Positions 59,240 through 64,000 of a stretch of DNA of 64,000 nt are shown here, one piece after another. Location of the stretch: contig CAWBZG010000002.1 in the NCBI GenBank assembly GCA_963793245.1, positions 992,001 through 1,056,000 of the forward strand, read 5' to 3'. The DNA is from CAXBBB01 sp963793245 (lineage in GTDB: Bacteria; Bacteroidota; Rhodothermia; Rhodothermales; BA12). Position numbers and translations under genes: made by a program. Position 1 is the first letter of the stretch. Each line of letters starts with the position of its first letter. Below the pieces are notes generated by a model. That model searched no databases, was not told the origin of the DNA, and saw only the letters and a list, made by a program, of their open reading frames with translations.

Positions 59240-60388
59240 TTAGGCGCGAGCGAATTGTTTGCCTGCGAGTTGGCGCACGTGACCGGCAAACTCGAGTTCA
59301 AGGAGATAGACGAGGGCCGTCGATACTTCGACACCCGTAGCGTCGCACAGCGCGTCGAGGTGAATCGGCTCGCGCGACAAACCGTCGTACAGCGTCTTCT
59401 TGACTCCCGAAAGAGTGGGAGCTGGGGCAGCGTCCGAAGCGCCCAAAGGAGCCTCGCCGAGTTCTTCGAGCATATCGTCGAGCGAGACGACGAGTTTGGC
59501 GTGTCCGCGCTGGATCAGGCGATTGGTGCCTCTGCCGACTTCCGAGTCGTACGGCCACGGCAGCGCGAATACCTCGCGATTCTGCTCGACGGCGACGCGC
59601 GCCGTGATCAGCGCGCCACCTTTCTCAGTCCCTTGCGCCACTAGAATGCCGCGCGACAATCCACTGATGATGCGGTTGCGACGGGGGAAGTTGGGGCCGT
59701 CGGGCTTTGCGCCCATCGCGTATTCGCTGATGACGGCGCCGCTCTCCATGATCGAGTGGGCCAGACGCGTGTTGCGCGCCGGATAGATGCGATCCACGCC
59801 TGATCCTAGCACGGCGATCGTTCGTCCGCCGCCGTCGAGCGCGCCCTGATGTGCCTGGGTGTCGACGCCGTAGGCCAGGCCGCTGACGATAGTCCATCCG
59901 GCTTCGGCGGCTTCGCGTGCAAATCGGTAGGCGGCGCGTTTGCCCTCGTCCGTTGCCTTGCGCGTGCCGACGATGGCGAGCGCGCGGTCGTCCGTCGGAT
60001 GCAACTCGCCCAGCGTCCATAAAAAAGCGGGCGTGTCGTGGATGGTGTGGAGCGGGTGGGGGAAGCCGTCGTCGCTGGCAGAGACGAAGCGCGCGCCGAT
60101 CCGCTCGGCGGCCTCGAACTGTGCGTCCACCTGCGCATCGTCCCTAAACGCGCCGATGGCCGACGCTGTCGCCGAGCCGATGCCCGCCACCGTCGCCAGT
60201 TGATGTGCATTCGCCTGGCGCGCCGCCCGTGCCGATCCGAAGCGCTCGACGAGCAGCCTGATCCGTCCGGGACCCACTCCGGGCGTCAGCGATAGGGCGA
60301 TCAGCGCGTGCCGTTCTTCCTGCGCCTGCCGCTCGGTGCGGGGAGCTTGAGGAACTGAAAAGGAGTCTTCGAAGAGCGACGGCGTCAT
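59240..60388 (-). CDS. dprA: DNA-processing protein DprA
   Basis: DprA binds incoming single-stranded DNA in natural transformation and loads RecA. The 382-residue protein has an N-terminal helix-hairpin-helix part (LSLTPGVGPGRIRLLVERFGSARAARQANAHQLATVAGIGSATASAI), the Rossmann-like core (LAIVGTRKATDEGKRAAYRFAREAAEAGWTIVSGLAYGVDTQAHQGAL, VLGSGVDRIYPARNTRLAHSI, SEYAMGAKPDGPNFPRRNRIISGLSRGILVAQGTEKGGALITA) and a C-terminal winged helix (YDGLSREPIHLDALCDATGVEVSTALVYLLELE). ATG 60388 overlaps the obgE stop (ATGA). Other competence genes are not in the window. Confidence 0.96.
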   Translation of the reverse strand: MTPSLFEDSFSVPQAPRTERQAQEERHALIALSLTPGVGPGRIRLLVERFGSARAARQANAHQLATVAGIGSATASAIGAFRDDAQVDAQFEAAERIGARFVSASDDGFPHPLHTIHDTPAFLWTLGELHPTDDRALAIVGTRKATDEGKRAAYRFAREAAEAGWTIVSGLAYGVDTQAHQGALDGGGRTIAVLGSGVDRIYPARNTRLAHSIMESGAVISEYAMGAKPDGPNFPRRNRIISGLSRGILVAQGTEKGGALITARVAVEQNREVFALPWPYDSEVGRGTNRLIQRGHAKLVVSLDDMLEELGEAPLGASDAAPAPTLSGVKKTLYDGLSREPIHLDALCDATGVEVSTALVYLLELEFAGHVRQLAGKQFARA

Positions 60389-61389
60389 TCGCGATCTTTC
60401 TGGATGGTGCTCCACAGCCCGCGTTTGAGTTCGTCGAGTCCAATCTGAGCGACGGACGAAATCGGATACACCTCCAAATCGTCCGGCAGCGTCGCTTTTA
60501 CTTCGGCGATAAAGTCGTCGCGTGTGTCGGCGGGCCACAGGTCCATCTTGCTTACGGCGATGGCGCGCGGTTTGTCGAGCAGGTCCGGCTCGAACGCTTC
60601 CAACTCGGCGAGGAGGGTGTCGTAGACCGATCCCGCATCTTCCTGCTCTGCGGAGACGACGAACAGCAGGACGGCGTTGCGCTCAATGTGCTTGAGAAAG
60701 CGGTGGCCTAGTCCCTTACCCTCGCTCGCGCCCTCGACGATGCCGGGGATGTCGGCAATCACGAACGACTGCCAACCGTCGACGCCGACGACGCCGAGCG
60801 ATGGGGCCAATGTCGTAAACGGATAGTCGGCGATCTTGGGCCGCGCCGCCGACAGGCTCGATACGAGCGTGCTCTTGCCTGCGTTGGGGAAGCCGACCAA
60901 GCCGACGTCGGCGAGCAGTTTGAGTTCGAGTTGAACTTCGCGCTCTTCGCCGGGGAGTCCGGGTTGCGCGTACTGCGGCGCCTGGCGCGTCGGCGAGCGG
61001 AAGTGCCAGTTGCCTTTGCCGCCCAACCCGCCCTTGGCGAGCAGGAGCGTGTCGCCGTCTTCCAACACTTCGCCGATCAACTCATCGGTGTTGGCGTCGC
61101 GGACGACCGTTCCGGTCGGGACGTTGAGCACGATATCGTCGCCGCTCTTCCCGGTCTTGTTCATGCTGCCGCCGCGCTTGCCGTCTTCGGCGTAGTGGTG
61201 CCGGTTGTAGCGCAGGTCGAGGAGCGTGTAGAGTCGGCTGTCGCCCGTCAAGATGACCGAGCCGCCGTCGCCACCGTCGCCACCGTTGGGACCGCCCATC
61301 GGTTCGTATTTCTCACGGCGAAACGTCCGTTCGCCCGCACCGCCTTTTCCGCTGCGAACGCTGAGCGTGACGTAGTCTACAAACTTCAT
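60385..61389 (-). CDS. obgE: Obg family GTPase CgtA
   Basis: Obg is an essential GTPase acting in 50S ribosome assembly and stress response. The 334 residues hold the Gly-rich Obg fold (VDYVTLSVRSGKGGAGERTFRREKYEPMGGPNGGDGGDGGSVILTGD) and the G domain: VGLVGFPNAGKSTLVSSLSAARPKIADYPFTTLAPSLGVV (G1-G2), DIPGIVEGASEGKGLGHRFLKHIE (G3), AVSKMDLW (G4) and YPISSVAQ (G5). It lacks the optional C-terminal OCT domain. It is the first gene of the obgE-dprA unit (ATGA overlap) and is divergent from rnhA by 59 bases. Confidence 0.97.
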   Translation of the reverse strand: MKFVDYVTLSVRSGKGGAGERTFRREKYEPMGGPNGGDGGDGGSVILTGDSRLYTLLDLRYNRHHYAEDGKRGGSMNKTGKSGDDIVLNVPTGTVVRDANTDELIGEVLEDGDTLLLAKGGLGGKGNWHFRSPTRQAPQYAQPGLPGEEREVQLELKLLADVGLVGFPNAGKSTLVSSLSAARPKIADYPFTTLAPSLGVVGVDGWQSFVIADIPGIVEGASEGKGLGHRFLKHIERNAVLLFVVSAEQEDAGSVYDTLLAELEAFEPDLLDKPRAIAVSKMDLWPADTRDDFIAEVKATLPDDLEVYPISSVAQIGLDELKRGLWSTIQKDRE

Positions 61390-61448
61390 GGAGGGGCCTG
61401 GGTCGGTCGGGTAACTTGAGCGCTCAAAGTACGACTCCGCTGTTTTCT

Positions 61449-61926
61449 ATGTCCGACGTCTCCTCCTCCGATCCCGTAATCGTCTACACCGACGGCGCGT
61501 GCAGCGGCAACCCCGGTCCGGGCGGATGGGCGGCGCTGCTCCGCCACGGTAGCAACGAGCGCGTACTTGACCGGCGCCGAAACGCACACGACGAACAACC
61601 GGATGGAGATGATGGCGTGCCTCGAAGCCCTGCGCGCGATGAAACGCCCGATGCACATCCGCATCCACACCGACAGCGCCTACGTCCAGCGCGCGTTCGC
61701 CCAAGGCTGGCTGGCGAACTGGCAGAAAAACGGCTGGAAGACGGCGAGCAAAAAGCCGGTCGAGAACCAGGACATCTGGCAGCAACTCTTGGAAGCCGCC
61801 GCACCGCACCGCGTCGACTGGATCAAAGTCAAAGGCCACGCCGGAAACCCCGACAACGAGCGCGTCGACGGACTGGCCGTGTTCGCGATGAAGGAGCATC
61901 AGGAAGCCAACCGGACAAGTCGATGA
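61449..61926 (+). CDS. rnhA: Ribonuclease HI (frameshifted in this sequence)
   Basis: RNase HI cleaves RNA in RNA-DNA hybrids. From ATG 61449 one frame encodes PVIVYTDGACSGNPGPGGWAALLRHGSNERV; from 61567 another continues LTGAETHTTNNRMEMMACLEALRAMKRPMHIRIHTDSAYVQRAFAQGWLANWQKNGWKTASKKPVENQDIWQQLLEAAAPHRVDWIKVKGHAGNPDNERVDGLA. All four catalytic acids are present (D in TDGACSG, E in RMEMM, D in TDSAYV, D in ERVDGLA). Removing one T from the TT at 61566-61567 restores 158 residues. It looks like a homopolymer error. The stop overlaps the next gene's ATG (ATGA). Confidence 0.93.
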
Positions 61927-62395
61927 CGGACTTGATCGTTCGTTTGGCGTCTCGTCTGCCCAGTCTCGACTCAGCCGCTCTCAAACAGTTGGCAGATAGG
62001 ATCTCGGCCAACTGGCGGGAGGTGAGAGGCAGATACAATTGGCGGAGCTCTCCACTGCGTGAGAGTGCAGAAATGGCGTTTGTTTGCAAAGAAGCGCCGC
62101 CTCGCAACGAGGTGATCCCGACCATCCTGACGACGCATCGCTTGATTCTTGTGCGCGACATCACAAGAGACGGCGAGCAGTTCAGCTTGGCTTCGCTGCC
62201 GTTCGGTGAGATTGGCACGTTCGCTTATCATCGCCGACTGCAGGGTGCGAGTCCCTCGATCGTGCTCCGCCTGCGCGCTGCCGAGCGGACGCTCGTCACT
62301 GTTTCGATTTTCAGAGTACATCCGACGAAGCAGAGGAAGCCCACCGCGCTATTGCGGAGCGGGTGTTGCTCACCGCGAAGGAGCGTCGTCAGTGA
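61923..62395 (+). CDS. PH-like domain protein coupled to rnhA (probable frameshift near the end)
   Basis: An approximately 157-residue protein of uncertain family. The N-terminus is helical (TDLIVRLASRLPSLDSAALKQLADRI), then a beta-rich stretch EVIPTILTTHRLILVRDITRDGEQFSLASLPFGEIGTFAYHRRLQGASPSIVLRLRAAERTLVTVSIF resembles a bacterial PH/GRAM-like fold, where a ligand loop lies between strands. As written the frame runs to 62414 with an odd Cys/Arg-rich tail. Adding one T to the run near 62310 gives FQSTSDEAEEAHRAIAERVLLTAKERRQ and a stop at 62395, which looks more natural. ATG 61923 overlaps the rnhA stop. The end overlaps the convergent yigZ by 26 bases. Confidence 0.6.
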
Positions 62396-62978
62396 CCTCC
62401 CCACGTCCACCTAGCGCGTCGACGAAGGCGGCTGAGAAGTCTTCGACGTGGGCGTTGCGGACGGCGAGTGTGAGGTGGGTGCGCTCGTCGTAGATCGGCG
62501 ATTGCTGCTCGATGTCGAACTGGCTGATGGTGTGGAGGGCAGGGGAGGTGTCGCTATAGTCGAAGCTGACGCGGACGAGCGTGCGATGGGTGCGTTTGAT
62601 CGACCCGGCAGCATCTAGTGCGCCACTCGCCGCGTCGCCATAGGCGCGGATCAGGCCACCGACGCCGAGTTTGGTGCCGCCGTACCAGCGCGCCACGACG
62701 ACGAGCACGCCCGTCAACTCGCGCGCTTCGATCTGACGCAGAATCGGTGCTCCCGCGCTACCCGACGGTTCGCCGTCATCGTTCGAGCGGGCGGCCTCTT
62801 CGACGACGCTGGCCCAGCAGTGATGCGTCGCATCCCACTCCGTCTTGCGCAACTCGGCCAAGCGTTCGGCGGCTTCCTCTTCCGAGGCAATCGGAATCGC
62901 ACGCCCCAGAAACCGCGATCCACGGTCTTTGAACTCGTATTCGGCGGCTCGCCTGGGTTCGAGGTAGAAATCTGACAT
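62370..62978 (-). CDS. yigZ: YigZ/IMPACT family protein
   Basis: A 202-residue YigZ-family protein. The N-terminal UPF0029 domain has EYEFKDRGSRFLGRAIPIASEEEAAERLAELRKTEWDATHHCWASVV, NDDGEPSGSAGAPILRQIEARELTGVLVVVARWYGGTKLGVGGLIRAYGDAA, with the family motif D-G-E-P-x-G-[ST]-A-G and RWYGGTKLGVGGL. The C-terminal DUF1949 domain follows (TLVRVSFDYSDTSPALHTISQFDIEQQSPIYDERTHLTLAV). IMPACT relatives act in translational control in eukaryotes; bacterial function is unclear. ATG 62978 was chosen; a longer frame to 63113 runs through the palindrome and is rejected. Confidence 0.92.
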   Translation of the reverse strand: MSDFYLEPRRAAEYEFKDRGSRFLGRAIPIASEEEAAERLAELRKTEWDATHHCWASVVEEAARSNDDGEPSGSAGAPILRQIEARELTGVLVVVARWYGGTKLGVGGLIRAYGDAASGALDAAGSIKRTHRTLVRVSFDYSDTSPALHTISQFDIEQQSPIYDERTHLTLAVRNAHVEDFSAAFVDALGGRGEVTDDAPSR

Positions 62979-62986
62979 GCGGTATG

Positions 62987-63014
62987 GTAGCGACGGGGCA
63001 TGCCCCGTCGCTAC
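62987..63014. repeat. 28-bp perfect palindrome, GTAGCG family
   Basis: GTAGCGACGGGGCA (62987-63000) is followed directly by its exact reverse complement (63001-63014). It shares GTAGCG...CGCTAC ends and the 28-bp length with the palindromes at 44448-44475 and, more loosely, 47166-47189. It sits 8 bases upstream of the yigZ start, in the gap to the divergent thiolase gene. Confidence 0.8.
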
Positions 63015-63126
63015 GGCGCTCGGTCGAATCTCTGACGATAGGACTGACTCCGCCAACCCTTCACCGAACACGGCGCGCGTATCGGTCGTCCAACGATGAA
63101 ACCGCTTTTTCAACGTATCAGCACCT

Positions 63127-64000
63127 ATGACCGACGCCTATCTCTTTTCCGCCGTCCGCACGCCCATCGGCAAATTCGGTGGATCCCTCGCCAACCACTT
63201 GCCGTCCGATCTAGGCGCCGAAGCGATGAAAGCCGCGCTCGACCGAGCCGGTATCGAAGGCAGCGACCTCGACTTCTTCGTCATGGGCAACGTGCTGCGC
63301 GCCGGACACGGACAACTCGTCCCGCGTCAGGCGGCGTTCAAAGCAGGCATTCCCAAGAGCGTCGACGGCCAGGCCGTCGATATGGTGTGCTCGTCGGGCA
63401 TGATGGCCGTCATCAACGCCGCATCGCTGATCAAAGCGGGCGACGCCAACGTCGTCCTCGCCGGGGGCATGGAGTCGATGTCGACCGCAGGATTCTACCT
63501 GAGCCACAAAGCGCGGTGGGGCTACAAATTCCTGGGTGCCGGTCAGGAGCCGCTGCTCGACATCATGCAGCGCGATGGATTGAGTGATCCCGAAAGCGGC
63601 GACGCGATGGGCGACCAAACCGAGCGTCTCGCCGCCGAGCACGGCATCACACGCGACGAACTCGACGCCATCGCCGAGGAGTCCAACCGGCGCGCTGCTC
63701 ACGCGCAGGAAATCGGCCACTTCGCCGACGAAATCGCCCCGGTCGACTACCGCGTCAAGCGCGACACCAAAACGCTCGACTACGACGAAGGCGTTCGGCC
63801 CGACACGACGATGGAAACGCTGGGCAGCTTGCGCCCGGCGTTCAAGAAGGACGGTGTGCTAACGGCGGGCAACGCGTCGCAGATCTCGGACGGCGCGTCG
63901 GCGCTGGTCGTTGGAAGCAAGGCAGCGGGGGAGCGGTTGGGCATGACGCCGCTCGCCAAGATCACCGGCTACGGCTGGGCGGCAGGCGAGCCGTGGCGCT
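63127..64000 (+). CDS. Acetyl-CoA acetyltransferase / thiolase (3' partial)
   Basis: A thiolase whose end lies beyond the window (291 residues visible of about 390). Start ATG 63127 gives MTDAYLFSAVRTPIGKFGGSLANHLPSDLGAEAMKAALDRAG. The acyl-accepting Cys is in VDMVCSSGMMAVINAASLIKAGDANVVLAGGMESMSTAGF, then the loop region SHKARWGYKFLGAGQEPLLDIMQRDGL and MGDQTERLAAEHGITRDELDAIAEESNRRA. The frame is open to base 64000 (GYGWAAGEPWR). Biosynthetic (acetoacetyl-CoA forming) or degradative thiolase cannot be decided. It is divergent from yigZ and preceded by the palindrome. Confidence 0.95.
   Translation, partial: MTDAYLFSAVRTPIGKFGGSLANHLPSDLGAEAMKAALDRAGIEGSDLDFFVMGNVLRAGHGQLVPRQAAFKAGIPKSVDGQAVDMVCSSGMMAVINAASLIKAGDANVVLAGGMESMSTAGFYLSHKARWGYKFLGAGQEPLLDIMQRDGLSDPESGDAMGDQTERLAAEHGITRDELDAIAEESNRRAAHAQEIGHFADEIAPVDYRVKRDTKTLDYDEGVRPDTTMETLGSLRPAFKKDGVLTAGNASQISDGASALVVGSKAAGERLGMTPLAKITGYGWAAGEPWR

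Noticed and set aside
1..64000. Prophage, CRISPR-Cas, toxin-antitoxin, tRNA or rRNA genes
   Set aside because: None seen: the only mobile elements are one IS3 copy, a possible MITE and short palindromic repeats. The Rad52-like gene has no phage neighbours.

Overview
This 64 kb window is a gene-dense, high-GC chromosomal segment. It most likely comes from a member of the Rhodothermota/Bacteroidota (Salinibacter/Rubricoccus-like). The evidence is C-terminal Por/type IX sorting domains (SPNPAST...LYDLLGRQV...GLYIVRLV) on secreted repeat proteins, many short outer-membrane barrels and lipoproteins, a TamA/BamA-type Omp85 protein, a chromosomal Rad52-family protein, and almost no Shine-Dalgarno sequences. 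Many starts instead follow a short pyrimidine-rich leader. The taxon is inferred from gene content only. I see no rRNA, tRNA, CRISPR or prophage.

Layout. 0-8 kb: end of rpsA with a strong terminator, an ACT-domain malic enzyme, sufE-sufT, then LemA, TPM, TPR, CPBP protease and a DUF4097 lipoprotein. 8-22 kb: an S9 oligopeptidase, a cupin, a beta-lactamase-fold hydrolase, clpC, an IscA/ErpA carrier, mutY, a divergent Omp85 gene, rsmE, a NUDIX hydrolase, secG, and a nurA/HAS-barrel pair. 22-36 kb: glutaryl-CoA dehydrogenase-like gene, two small membrane proteins, Dps, a RodZ-like protein, ligA, a sodium:solute symporter coupled to a PgpH-type c-di-AMP phosphodiesterase, pruA and a DUF2911 protein. 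36-50 kb: an ABC-F ATPase, an RmlD-like reductase, a thioesterase, Rad52, YihY, an SDR, topoisomerase IB, tsaB-gatB, and a fused 2-oxoacid dehydrogenase E1 gene followed by a lipoprotein and bcp. 50-56 kb: an accessory island with two secreted DGLSS-repeat proteins, a probable MITE, and an IS3-family element that splits the second repeat gene. 56-64 kb: rluD, a PLP aminotransferase, an EEP-family protein, dprA-obgE, rnhA, a PH-like protein, yigZ, and the start of a thiolase.

Sequence quality matters for reading this window. At least seven genes (rsmE, topIB, tsaB twice, bcp, the first repeat protein, rnhA, the PH-like gene) carry single-base frameshifts, and each is restored by changing one short homopolymer by one base. 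Several are normally essential, so I read them as consensus errors rather than gene decay.

The most interesting items are the NurA + stand-alone HAS-barrel pair, three 28-bp palindromes whose ends and length are conserved while the cores differ, the symporter/c-di-AMP phosphodiesterase coupling, and the repeat-protein island with near-identical sorting domains.
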